Below, piece after piece: positions 1 to 6,730 of a DNA stretch of 18,166 nt (the first letter of the stretch is position 1; each line of letters begins with the position of its first letter). A model generated the notes under the pieces. The model saw nothing but the letters and a program-made list of their open reading frames with translations. It made no database searches and was not told where the DNA came from. Origin of the DNA: DATHVR01 sp035461175 (GTDB taxonomy: Bacteria; Actinomycetota; Acidimicrobiia; Spongiisociales; ZC4RG35); the NCBI GenBank assembly GCA_035461175.1, contig DATHVR010000154.1, positions 1-18,166 on the forward strand. The letters run 5' to 3'. The position numbers were made by a program, and so were the translations under genes.

Positions 1-345
1 CTCGCTCGACGGCTCGAAGGATCCGGTGTCACCGCAACCGCCATGCAACCGGGGATGACCAACACCGCCTTCAGTGCCGAGGATCCCGCCCGCAAACTGG
101 CTCCTCTCGTGTTCGCCGTCCGACCCTTCATGAGAAGTCCCAAGAAGGGGGCCGACACTGCTGTCTATCTGGCCAGCTCCCCCGACGTGGAGGGTGTCAC
201 CGGCACCTACTTCGCCAATCGCAAGCCCAAGAAGTCAGCCCAGCCCTCCCACGACACCGCGCTCTCCACGCGATTGTGGAAGGTGTCCGCCGATCTCGTC
301 GGTATCCCCTCCGATATGGCACCGACTCGAGGAGGATCCTCTTGA
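1..345 (+). CDS. Short-chain dehydrogenase/reductase, C-terminal part (5' truncated by window)
   Basis: The reading frame is open from base 1 to the TGA at 343-345, giving 114 visible residues, so the gene starts outside the window. The visible part begins LARRLEGSGVTATAMQPGM and carries the segment after the SDR active site: a 'V.a..PG.v.T' stretch, then SPKKGADTAVYLASSPDVEGVTGTYF, the usual C-terminal signature of retinol-dehydrogenase-like SDRs, where the GADT..YLA helix precedes the GxYF strand. The Rossmann GxxxGxG motif and the YxxxK catalytic pair must lie upstream and cannot be seen. Members are cytosolic NAD(P)-dependent oxidoreductases; the substrate cannot be told. The next gene on the same strand is another NAD(P)-dependent oxidoreductase, so the two may share a pathway. 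The family call is solid; the specific role is unknown. Confidence 0.85.
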   Translation, partial: LARRLEGSGVTATAMQPGMTNTAFSAEDPARKLAPLVFAVRPFMRSPKKGADTAVYLASSPDVEGVTGTYFANRKPKKSAQPSHDTALSTRLWKVSADLVGIPSDMAPTRGGSS

Positions 346-346
346 G

Positions 347-384
347 CGTCGTCCCACGACGGGGAAGCCTCCGTTCCGTCGTGG
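347..384 (+). terminator. Hairpin cluster just after the SDR stop (possible terminator)
   Basis: Two bases after the SDR stop there are three mutually complementary segments: CGTCGT (347-352), CCACGACGG (354-362) and CCGTCGTGG (376-384). The second and third form a perfect 9-bp stem with a 13-base loop. Alternatively the first and second form a 6-bp stem with a CCC loop. There is no T-run, so this is not a classical intrinsic terminator. The alternative pairings resemble an attenuator layout, but that is only a possibility. Confidence 0.35.
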
Positions 385-535
385 CAGCCGAGCGAAGCGA
401 CCTCCGAATTCCTCACCAGGAAAACGATGACCCCGGCGGGTGCGACATTGCCCGTCCCAACAGGCTGGACACTTCATGACCACTATCCCCACCACCGCAG
501 GCCAACCAAGCAGTCCCCAGCCGGGGGATGATGCG

Positions 536-1507
536 ATGCGGGCCATCATCCAAGACGCCTATGGCTCAGTGGAGGTGTTGCGTCTGGGAGTGATCGGCAA
601 GCCGGCGATTCAGGGCAACGAGGTGCTGGTGAAGGTCGCCGCAGCCGGCCTGGATCGGGGCACCTGGCACATCATGGCCGGCAAGCCGTACCTGATGCGC
701 GTCCTCGGCTTCGGATTCAGGAGGCCACGAAACCGTGTCCCCGGGCTGGACGTGTCTGGAACGGTGGAGTCGGTCGGGTCCGATGTCACCCGCTTCAAGC
801 CCGGAGACGAGGTGTTCGGCATGAGCCGGGGCTCGTTCGCCGAGTACGCGGCGGTACTGGAGGACAAGCTCGCTCACAAGCCGGCCAGACTCTCATTCGA
901 GCAGGCCGCCGTGGTCCCGATCTCGGGCGGTACTGCCCTTCAGGGACTCACCGACGCCGGGCAGGTCCAGGCGGGCCAGAAGGTTCTCATCATCGGTGCC
1001 TCCGGAGGCGTCGGCACCTACGCCGTGCAGATCGCCAAGGCCCTCGGAGCGGAGGTCACCGGGGTGTCCAGTACCGGGAAGGTCGATTTTGTTCGCACTA
1101 TCGGTGCCGATCACGTCATCGACTACACCGAACAGGATTACCTCGGGGGTGCCGGTCACTATGACTTGATCCTCGACATCGGCGGGAACAGCCGACTGTC
1201 CCGTCTCCGTCGAGCACTCACCCCCAAGGGAACCCTGGTCATCATCGGCGGCGAGGAGGGCGGCGCCGTAACCGGGGGATTAGGTCGACAGGTCCGGGCG
1301 CTGGTCATGTCGTTGTTCGTAGGCCAGCGATTGACAATGCTGGCTTCAAAGGAGCGATACACCGACCTGGAAGCTCTCACCCCACTACTCGACAGCGGTC
1401 AGGTGACCCCGGTGATCGACAGGACCTACACACTGGCCGAAGTCCCCGAAGCCATGAGCCACCTCGAAGCCGGTCGTGCCCGCGGAAAGATCGCAATCAC
1501 CATCTGA
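536..1507 (+). CDS. NAD(P)-dependent alcohol dehydrogenase / quinone oxidoreductase, zinc-free MDR family
   Basis: 323 residues from the ATG at 536, chosen because MRAIIQDAYGSVEVLRL is the usual beginning of this family and GGGGG (522-526) lies at ribosome-binding distance. An in-frame ATG at 476 and GTG at 440 would add 20 or 32 residues that do not look conserved. The N-terminal GroES-like half contains VPGLDVSGTVESVGSDVTRF and KPGDEVFG. The Rossmann half has VLIIGASGGVGTYAVQIA, the GxxGxxG dinucleotide-binding loop, followed by GADHVIDY. The cysteine ligands of zinc-dependent alcohol dehydrogenases are absent. Such enzymes reduce quinones, enones or aldehydes with NAD(P)H in the cytosol. 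It follows an SDR gene and is followed at short distance by two small membrane-protein genes. Function beyond the family is not resolvable. Confidence 0.9.
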   Translation: MRAIIQDAYGSVEVLRLGVIGKPAIQGNEVLVKVAAAGLDRGTWHIMAGKPYLMRVLGFGFRRPRNRVPGLDVSGTVESVGSDVTRFKPGDEVFGMSRGSFAEYAAVLEDKLAHKPARLSFEQAAVVPISGGTALQGLTDAGQVQAGQKVLIIGASGGVGTYAVQIAKALGAEVTGVSSTGKVDFVRTIGADHVIDYTEQDYLGGAGHYDLILDIGGNSRLSRLRRALTPKGTLVIIGGEEGGAVTGGLGRQVRALVMSLFVGQRLTMLASKERYTDLEALTPLLDSGQVTPVIDRTYTLAEVPEAMSHLEAGRARGKIAITI

Positions 1508-1556
1508 CCCCAGGCGCGATGGTCAGGCCGGCCCCCTACAGCGAAGGAACAACGAA

Positions 1557-2198
1557 ATGGTCATCGGATCCGACTCTTATCCAGCCAGACTGGACATCGA
1601 CTACCCGGCAAAGCTCGATCGGCTCACCACCTTTTTCAGAATCATCTGGGTCTTACCGATCCTGGTCATCCTGACTCTGATCAACGCCACCGGCAACGAG
1701 ACGGTCGTCACCGAGACCGGCGAAGAGATGGTGAGATCAGGTGGCGGAATCGGAGTCGGACTGTTCATCGCCACCATGTTGATGATCGTGGTCCGGGAGC
1801 GCTATCCACGCTGGTGGTTCGACTTCGCCCGCGAGCTAGCCAGGTTCTCGGCCCGAGTCGGCGCTTACCTGGCCCTACTCACCGATCGCTACCCCTCCAC
1901 CGTCGACGAACAGGATGTTCACCTCGATCTCGACTACCCCGAAGTCCAACCTGACCTCAACCGCTGGCTCCCTTTGGTGAAATGGTTCCTGGCCATTCCC
2001 CACTATCTGGTTCTGGCAGTGCTGGCCATAGGCGCCGTGTTCGCCATCATTATTGCCTGGTTCGCCATCGTCCTCACAGGACGCTTCCCCCGCTCGCTGT
2101 TCGACTACCTGGTCGGAGTCGGCCGGTGGTCGCTGCGTGTCCAGGCCTATGCGTTTCTTCTGATCACCGACCGCTACCCACCCTTCACCCTCCACTAA
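1557..2198 (+). CDS. DUF4389 domain membrane protein with two internal repeats
   Basis: 213 residues from the ATG at 1557, preceded by GAAGGA (1543-1548). The longer frame from 1476 overlaps the previous gene and adds a non-conserved leader, so it is rejected. The protein is an internal duplication. Each half starts with an L(D)xDYP motif (LDIDYPAKLDRL; LDLDYPEVQPDL), continues with a hydrophobic helix (IIWVLPILVILTLI; WFLAIPHYLVLAVLAIGA), and ends with R(Y/F)PR..FD......R...R..AY..LLTDRYP. I count four likely membrane helices. This matches the DUF4389 family, common in actinobacteria and of unknown function. It lies 49 bases after the MDR gene on the same strand and is probably cotranscribed. 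No catalytic residues are evident. Confidence 0.85.
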   Translation: MVIGSDSYPARLDIDYPAKLDRLTTFFRIIWVLPILVILTLINATGNETVVTETGEEMVRSGGGIGVGLFIATMLMIVVRERYPRWWFDFARELARFSARVGAYLALLTDRYPSTVDEQDVHLDLDYPEVQPDLNRWLPLVKWFLAIPHYLVLAVLAIGAVFAIIIAWFAIVLTGRFPRSLFDYLVGVGRWSLRVQAYAFLLITDRYPPFTLH

Positions 2199-2296
2199 TG
2201 AACGAGCCGCTGCTTCTCGATCTCGTGCGTCAGTTCATATCTGACAAGGAATGCCACCACTCACCGTCGACTTGCCAGCAGAATCCCGCCGCCCGA

Positions 2297-2316
2297 GATC
2301 TTCTCCAACGAAGATC
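2297..2316 (+). other. Perfect 7-bp inverted repeat upstream of the DUF4386 gene
   Basis: GATCTTC (2297-2303) and GAAGATC (2310-2316) are exact reverse complements separated by TCCAAC. The hairpin lies in the 163-base gap between the DUF4389 stop and the preferred DUF4386 start at 2362. It could be a weak terminator, an mRNA structure or an operator. No T-run follows. I see no other feature in this gap. Confidence 0.3.
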
Positions 2317-2361
2317 GCAGCGGGCGCCAACGTCGCCTGCTACCCACAGAATGGACCCTCA

Positions 2362-2985
2362 ATGACCGCCACCCGAGCAACCCCAGTCGAAGCGGGCGTC
2401 CCAACCAGATGGAAGAGGGGAACTGCTGTCGCCGTGGGCATCCTGTTCTTCTTCCAATTGATCACCTTCCTGATCGGTAGTTCTTTGATAGAGACATACC
2501 TAGCCGGAGACGCTGACCGCTCAACCCTGACCATGGGTGTATCGCTTGAAATTGTTGCTGGCCTTGCGGTCGTGGCGATCGGCATCCTGATGTACGGCGT
2601 CTTGAAGGCGGTGGATAGGAGGCTGGCGTTGGGGTACCCGATCATGAGGGCTCTCGAATTTGCTGTCTCCGCCGCCCTCGCCGTCTACCTCCTGAGCCAA
2701 CTCCAGGAGTTCCCGAATCACCTGTTATGGGTGTATATCCCTACCGGCATCGGGGGTTTGATTCTGAACTACCTGCTGTTCACGTCGAGGATCGTCCCGC
2801 GTCCGATCGCAATTCTCGGCCTCATCGGATACGCCCTGCTCTTGCTTGTAGTATCGCTCGACCTTCTCGGCGTTGTCGAGGAAAGCAGCGGCACCGGACT
2901 CGCCTTGTTGGCGCCGGGCGGACTCTACGAGTTTGTCATTCTGCCCATTTGGCTGATCGTAAAGGGATTCCGCCGACCGGTCTGA
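2362..2985 (+). CDS. DUF4386 domain-containing membrane protein
   Basis: 207 residues from the ATG at 2362 (MTATRATPVEAGVPTRW). An in-frame ATG at 2251 would add 37 residues of uncharacteristic sequence, and its AAGGA directly abuts the start codon, so it is less likely. The protein has about six hydrophobic segments: GTAVAVGILFFFQLITFLIG, an EIVAGLAVVAIGILMYGVLK segment, a LGYPIMRALEFAVSAALAVY segment, IPTGIGGLILNYLLF, PIAILGLIGYALLLLVVSLD and a last helix near FVILPIWLIVKGF. The pattern 'V.IG..MY.VLK......LGY...R..E' is the recognisable DUF4386 core. The function of this family is unknown; it is often near oxidoreductase genes in environmental actinobacteria. Base composition is visibly more A/T-rich than in genes after 3200. 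It is the last gene before the truncated antiporter. Confidence 0.75.
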   Translation: MTATRATPVEAGVPTRWKRGTAVAVGILFFFQLITFLIGSSLIETYLAGDADRSTLTMGVSLEIVAGLAVVAIGILMYGVLKAVDRRLALGYPIMRALEFAVSAALAVYLLSQLQEFPNHLLWVYIPTGIGGLILNYLLFTSRIVPRPIAILGLIGYALLLLVVSLDLLGVVEESSGTGLALLAPGGLYEFVILPIWLIVKGFRRPV

Positions 2986-3134
2986 ACCATCGACTCCGTG
3001 ATGGTCTGCGTCGTAGGGTCGGGTCCGCACTGGTTGATCGGGGCGGCACCTGCGAGGGCATACCCGCTGGTGAGTATCTGACGCGTGTCCGCATCCACGA
3101 GGGCAAGGATGGGGATAGTGAAGGCGATGGTGTA
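2925..3134 (-). other. Possible coding remnant on the minus strand
   Basis: On the minus strand a frame runs open for 69 codons from 3134 to a TAG at 2925-2927, overlapping the end of the DUF4386 gene. Its first 50 or so codons, from 3134 to about 2986, have a clear G/C preference in third position by eye and read as plausible protein (IAFTIPILALVDAD, then QILTSGYALAGAAPINQCGP). There is no start codon with a ribosome-binding site and I recognise no family. Because its 5' end lies within a few tens of bases of the antiporter breakpoint, it may be a fragment of a gene broken by the same event. It could also be chance. This covers the 175-base gap 2986-3160, where I see nothing else. Confidence 0.25.
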
Positions 3135-3160
3135 TCAGCGGAACGGACCCTTCGAGCTTC

Positions 3161-3733
3161 TTGAGATCCGCTCTGGCCGTCAGTGGCATCCTGATCCTCG
3201 TCGCCCGTCCCCTGGCCGTTGCCGTGTCCATGCTTCCCTTTCGCCTGCCGTGGAGAGAACAGGTCGTCCTCTCTTGGGTCGGGCTGCGAGGGGCGGTCCC
3301 CATCGTCCTCGCCACCTTCCCGGCCAGCGCGGGCATCCCCCAGGGCCAGACCATCTTCAACGTGGTCTTCTTCGTGGTGCTGACCTCCACGCTGCTGCAG
3401 GGGACGACCACGGTCTCACTCGTTCGCCGGCTGGGCCTGGAGGCTCCTGCTCCCCCCTGGCAGTCGATCGTCGAGGCGCTTCCTCTCGACCTGCCCGAGA
3501 TCGATCTGGCCGAACTGACGGTCGGCGACGACCTGGCCATCACCAGCTCGTCCCTCCGGGATCTCCCTCCCCCGCGCGGCGTCCTGGTGGTGGCCATTCT
3601 CCGCATGGGCAGGACCGTGCTGCCCTCCGGAGAGACCGTCATCGAGTCAGGCGACACGCTCCTCCTCAGCTTCGACGGCGACCGGGTTCAGTTCCCGGAC
3701 ATCACCGCCCGGGCTCGAGGTGAAGACGGTTGA
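3161..3733 (+). pseudogene. CPA1-type K+(Na+)/H+ antiporter, 5'-truncated remnant (NhaP2/CvrA-like)
   Basis: An open frame of 190 codons from TTG at 3161 (frame open since 3122) encodes only the C-terminal portion of a monovalent cation/proton antiporter. It begins inside a membrane helix (SGILILVARPLAV). The hallmark SWVGLRGAVPIVLATFP follows, then the last membrane helices (FNVVFFVVLTSTLLQGTTT). A cytosolic RCK_C/TrkA-C-like domain comes after that, with ITSSSLRDLPPP and GETVIESGDTLLLSF. Relative to E. coli NhaP2 (about 578 residues) the first roughly 300 residues, including most transport helices and the central Asp-containing motif, are missing. No upstream frame supplies them. I find no ribosome-binding site at 3161. 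It should be non-functional as a transporter unless a split partner exists elsewhere. Confidence 0.85.
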
Positions 3734-3756
3734 CGAGCGGGCACGGGTCCCGCTCG
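3734..3756. terminator. GC-rich hairpin between convergent genes
   Basis: CGAGCGGG (3734-3741) and CCCGCTCG (3749-3756) form a perfect 8-bp stem with the 7-base loop CACGGGT. It begins on the first base after the antiporter stop and lies 20 bases beyond the end of the convergent NuoF-like gene. It is well placed to end transcription from both sides. There is no T-run on either strand, which is common for high-GC actinobacterial hairpins. Confidence 0.45.
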
Positions 3757-3775
3757 GGGCGAGAGCCTGCGCTGC

Positions 3776-5128
3776 TCAGGGTTTGCGCCAGGCGAAGTAG
3801 GTCTCGTCGTACTCGAACCGCCCCGCTTCGGCGTCCCAGTCGGTGAACTTGGGCAGGGGAAGCGGCCGTTCCGACGGGCAGGTGCCGGCCAGGTGGGCCA
3901 CCACCTCGTCGCCGAACCGCTGAAAGACGCCCGCCGCCAGCGCTCGCTCACCCGCTCCCAGGCCGCAGCGGTTGGCGTCGGTCACACGGTCGATCCATGC
4001 CGCCATCTCGTCGAGGATGAAGTGGTCGGCCCGGCCCTCCTCGATGGCCAGGAAGCGATCGGCGAGGGCATCGGTGCCCAGCTTGCAGGGCGGGCACTGG
4101 CCACACGACTCGACGGCCAGGAACCGGGAGAGGACGGTGGCGGCCTGGACGATGCAGGCCGAGTCGTCGTAGACGATCATTCCCCCCGAGCCGAGCCCGG
4201 AGCCGATCGCCCGCATCGCCTCGTAGCTCATCGGGGTGTCCAGCAACGACTCCGGCACCGGGGCGTTGGAAACGCCGGGGAAGACCGCCTTGACGCGCCG
4301 CCCTTCGGCCACCCCGTCGCCGATCCCGTGCACCAGCACTGCCAGCGGGGTCCCGAGGGGCAATTCGGCCACGGTCTGGAAGCGGACGTCTCCCGACACC
4401 GTGAACAGCATGGTCCCGGGGCTCTCGTCGGTGCCGCGGGACCGGAACCAGTCAACGCCCCGGGAGAGGATGAGGGGGACGTTGGCCAGGGTCTCGACGT
4501 TGTTGACGACGGTCGGGTTGACCTGGTCGTCCCAACCGCTGGTGGCCGCACCCACCCCCGAAGGCATGCCCGTGTGGAGGCCGAGGACGTACGGTGGGTA
4601 CCAGCGAGGGAGAGGCGGGCGGCCCTCGATCGCTTCCAGCATCCCCTTCTCCTCGCCGAGGAGGTAGTCATCGGGTCCGGAGACGACACGGATGGGCACT
4701 TCCCCCAGTAGGCCGGCCGCCTCCATCTCGGTGGCGGCCGCCTCCAGTGCGTCGATCTCTGTCGTGTACTTCTCCTTGATGCCGAGGTATGCCTCCTCGG
4801 CCCCGACGGCGAAGGCCGCGATGGCCACCCCCTCGAGCACGAGATAGGGATTCCGTCTCAGCAGGGCCCGGTCCTTGAAAGTGCCCGGCTCCCCCTCGGC
4901 GGCGTTGCACACCACGAACCGGCGCTGGCCGGGATCCGCCCCGGCCACCCCTCGCCACTTGAGGCCGGTGGGGAACCCTCCGCCGCCTCGCCCGCGAAGG
5001 CGGGAGGCGGTGATCCGTTCGATGATCACGTCGGGGCCGGCCGCGAGGGCGGCGGCCAGGCCCTGTCCGCCGCCGAGGTGGCGGTACTCCTCGGCGGATG
5101 TGATCGGTTCAGCGGGAAGGAGCGTCAC
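3776..5128 (-). CDS. NuoF-like NADH-binding flavoprotein (51-kDa subunit family, orphan)
   Basis: 450 residues from GTG at 5128. I prefer this start because its GTGA overlaps the TGA of the upstream hemerythrin gene by four bases and AGGTGG sits at ribosome-binding distance. An ATG at 5167 would overlap that gene by 43 bases. Domains in order: FMN/NADH-binding core with RGRGGGGFPTGLKW (45-58) and CNAAEGEPGTFKDR; VNPTVVNNVETLANVP; an SLBB-like segment (FTVSGDVRFQTVAELPLGT); and a C-terminal 4Fe-4S site with C342, C345, C348 (SCGQCPPC) and C388 (RCGLG). These are the cofactor motifs of complex I NuoF and the HoxF/FdsB group. The stretch that usually reads YICGEETAL is YLLGEEKGM here. No NuoE-, NuoG- or FdsA-type partner is in the window. 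It probably oxidises NADH for another acceptor; the coupled hemerythrin and nearby Rieske protein are candidates. Confidence 0.9.
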   Translation of the reverse strand: MTLLPAEPITSAEEYRHLGGGQGLAAALAAGPDVIIERITASRLRGRGGGGFPTGLKWRGVAGADPGQRRFVVCNAAEGEPGTFKDRALLRRNPYLVLEGVAIAAFAVGAEEAYLGIKEKYTTEIDALEAAATEMEAAGLLGEVPIRVVSGPDDYLLGEEKGMLEAIEGRPPLPRWYPPYVLGLHTGMPSGVGAATSGWDDQVNPTVVNNVETLANVPLILSRGVDWFRSRGTDESPGTMLFTVSGDVRFQTVAELPLGTPLAVLVHGIGDGVAEGRRVKAVFPGVSNAPVPESLLDTPMSYEAMRAIGSGLGSGGMIVYDDSACIVQAATVLSRFLAVESCGQCPPCKLGTDALADRFLAIEEGRADHFILDEMAAWIDRVTDANRCGLGAGERALAAGVFQRFGDEVVAHLAGTCPSERPLPLPKFTDWDAEAGRFEYDETYFAWRKP

Positions 5129-5562
5129 CCGGAGCTCACCACCTCGATCCGGTCGATCGTCTCCCATTGCTCATCCGTGAGTGTTTGAGCCGCGGCCGGG
5201 AACAGGTCGTATTCCTCGATGGCGATGTGGCGGTGGAGTTCGTCGAGCAGGGTGTCGAGGGCATCGAGATCGAGACTATCCGGATCGGAGAGGGCGGCGT
5301 CGAATCGGCGATGATCCTCCTCCAGGTCATCGACGTAGTAGGCGCCGAGGCCGGCCCGGCGCGCCTCCCGGAAGACGCCGCTCTCTTCCCGGGTCACGTG
5401 CGGATCCAGAGCCGCCACCAGGCGCCCAACCGCAGCCGGGGCGTCGGGATCACCCCGGCGTAAGGCGGCGAGGGCGGCGTCGCCCAGCTCCTCGATCCGG
5501 TCGTGCTCGGCTCCCAGGTCCCGGATCTCGGGGATCCGTCGGCAGTCGCAGTAGTCGCACAT
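5125..5562 (-). CDS. Hemerythrin-like (HHE) di-iron protein with CxxCxC N-terminus
   Basis: 145 residues from the ATG at 5562, with GAGGAG about ten bases upstream. The four-helix-bundle ligands are visible: H20 (AEH), H55-x3-E59 (HVTREE), H84 (EDHRRFD) and H112-x3-E116 (HIAIEEYDLFP), with D119 nearby. This fits a non-heme di-iron site binding O2 or NO. The protein opens with MCDYCDCRRIPEIRDLGAEH. Cys2, Cys5 and Cys7 form a CxxCxC cluster ahead of the first iron ligand, which could bind a metal or act as a thiol switch. It lies 29 bases after the NnrS-like gene, and its stop overlaps the start of the NuoF-like gene (GTGA). The overlap suggests coordinated amounts of the two proteins. Family known for O2/NO sensing, iron handling or repair of di-iron/Fe-S centres; which applies is not shown. 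Confidence 0.9.
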   Translation of the reverse strand: MCDYCDCRRIPEIRDLGAEHDRIEELGDAALAALRRGDPDAPAAVGRLVAALDPHVTREESGVFREARRAGLGAYYVDDLEEDHRRFDAALSDPDSLDLDALDTLLDELHRHIAIEEYDLFPAAAQTLTDEQWETIDRIEVVSSG

Positions 5563-5591
5563 GGCTTGTTTCTCCTCGCTCTAGGGGCCGG

Positions 5592-6683
5592 CTACGTCCG
5601 CCCTGCCACGGTTCTTCGTCTTGCCGCCACCACCGCCAGCAGGGCGAACAGCGCCAGGGCGGTGACGTTGAGGATGCCTCCCCAAACTCGTACCGGTGGG
5701 GAGTCGATGAGGGCGCCCACCACCCGGGTGAGCAGCGAGACGTGGAGGAGGGCGAGCGCCCCCCACCACGAGGGGTGGTAGGGGAGGTCGACCCTGAGCA
5801 CGGCGGGCACGATGACCGGGGCGTGGGCGAACACCATCGACAGGACGAATCCGATCAGGACGGTGTGGATGGCGACGTCGTAGAGCCGGGTCCCGGGAGT
5901 CAACCCCCCGAGCGACCACACCACTCCCGCCACGACCATCCAGGCGTATCCGGCCAGGAGGGCGGCGGCCATGTAACGGGTGACGCCGGCGCCGCGAATG
6001 GTGCGGCGGGCGATGTCGCCCGAGGCGGAGACGCCGGCAAGGACCACCAGTGCCAGCCCACTCAGCCGTGCTGCCACCGGCAGATCGATGAAGGCCACAC
6101 CGGCCAGGGCCGTGACGGCCAGCGCCGCTGCGAGCAGGATCCGCCGCCACCAGGGCGAACGCGGACGGAGCATGCGGGAGAGTTCCAGCCGCTCCCCGCA
6201 GATCGTCAGCACGAGGAAGGCGACCAGGGCCGGCGCCACCACGGCTACTGCACGGCCGACGGTCAGGCCGCCCGCTGCGAGCGTCCATCCCAAGGCTCCC
6301 AGGCCCATCACGAGGAGATGGGTCTCCCATCCCGAGAGGGAGACGGCGGCCAGGTACACCACCACCAGCAGCAACCCTGCCACCGTTAGTACGGCGGCGG
6401 CGGCCGTCTCCTCCCCAAAGATCATGAGGAACACGGCCGACGCCGACAGCAGCGCCGGGGCCCACGCCCAGCGGCGGCCCAGGCCCACGGCACGTTCGGC
6501 GGCGATGACCGTGCCCAGGAACCCGAGTGTCATCAGTGGACCATGCGCCCCGGCTGGAGGTCCGCCGAGGGGTAGACCGAGGCGGGTCAGCCCCGCCCAA
6601 GACGCTGCCACGACGGCCGCTGCGGCCCCCAGGCCGACGATCGGCAGGGGGAACGGGCGGCGAATGGCCGGAGAGGTCGGCAT
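5592..6683 (-). CDS. NnrS-like twelve-helix membrane protein
   Basis: 363 residues from the ATG at 6683; a longer frame from 6752 would run into the divergent Rieske gene and is rejected. I count about twelve hydrophobic segments over the whole length. Conserved-looking polar positions inside or near helices include H47 (AHGPLMTLGFLGT), the ETHLLVMG segment, HTVLIGFVLSMVFAHAPVI with two histidines, YHPSWW, and LHVSLLTRVVG. Length, helix number and the His-rich 'H....G.......FAHAP.I.P' segment fit NnrS, the heme- and copper-containing membrane protein linked to nitric-oxide metabolism. The similarity is distant, so 'NnrS-like' is a cautious name. It is the first gene of a minus-strand operon with the hemerythrin and NuoF-like genes. 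TATCAT lies six bases before the ATG, so the mRNA is probably leaderless. Confidence 0.7.
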   Translation of the reverse strand: MPTSPAIRRPFPLPIVGLGAAAAVVAASWAGLTRLGLPLGGPPAGAHGPLMTLGFLGTVIAAERAVGLGRRWAWAPALLSASAVFLMIFGEETAAAAVLTVAGLLLVVVYLAAVSLSGWETHLLVMGLGALGWTLAAGGLTVGRAVAVVAPALVAFLVLTICGERLELSRMLRPRSPWWRRILLAAALAVTALAGVAFIDLPVAARLSGLALVVLAGVSASGDIARRTIRGAGVTRYMAAALLAGYAWMVVAGVVWSLGGLTPGTRLYDVAIHTVLIGFVLSMVFAHAPVIVPAVLRVDLPYHPSWWGALALLHVSLLTRVVGALIDSPPVRVWGGILNVTALALFALLAVVAARRRTVAGRT

Positions 6684-6701
6684 CCGCCTATGATAAGTCA
6701 A
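6681..6701. promoter_or_regulatory. Symmetric bidirectional promoter with overlapping -10 elements
   Basis: TATGATA at 6689-6695 contains TATGAT on the plus strand (6689-6694) and TATCAT on the minus strand (6695-6690). Read downstream on the minus strand, six bases separate TATCAT from the ATG of the NnrS-like gene. The start would then be leaderless at 6683. On the plus strand a transcript starting near 6701 would have a leader of about 30 bases to the Rieske GTG at 6731. The implied start points are about 18 bp apart, the spacing expected for divergent promoters sharing one symmetric -10. No good -35 is visible on either side; the flanking AAAAAA/TTTTTT tract (6713-6718) may help. Confidence 0.55.
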
Positions 6702-6730
6702 GTAAGAGCTGGAAAAAAGAGTAGCAAGCA

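Noticed and set aside
2725..3657. A 310-codon minus-strand frame
   Set aside because: It is antisense to the DUF4386 gene and antiporter remnant and its translation is Arg/Ser/Thr low-complexity. The coding-like part of the gap is in a different minus frame (2925-3134).
3161..3733. Antiporter fragment as an intact short regulatory protein
   Set aside because: It starts within a membrane helix and retains part of the transport domain, has no ribosome-binding site, and the full family length is about three times longer.
5181..6389. A 402-codon plus-strand frame
   Set aside because: It lies across the hemerythrin and NnrS-like genes, is dominated by Arg/Pro/Gly/His and matches no family; it is a shadow of those genes.
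6691..6710. Possible FNR/NNR-type site (TTGACTTATCATAG on the minus strand) in the divergent region
   Set aside because: Only one half resembles TTGAT; the second half does not match ATCAA and there is no dyad symmetry at the right spacing. The TATCAT part is better explained as a -10.
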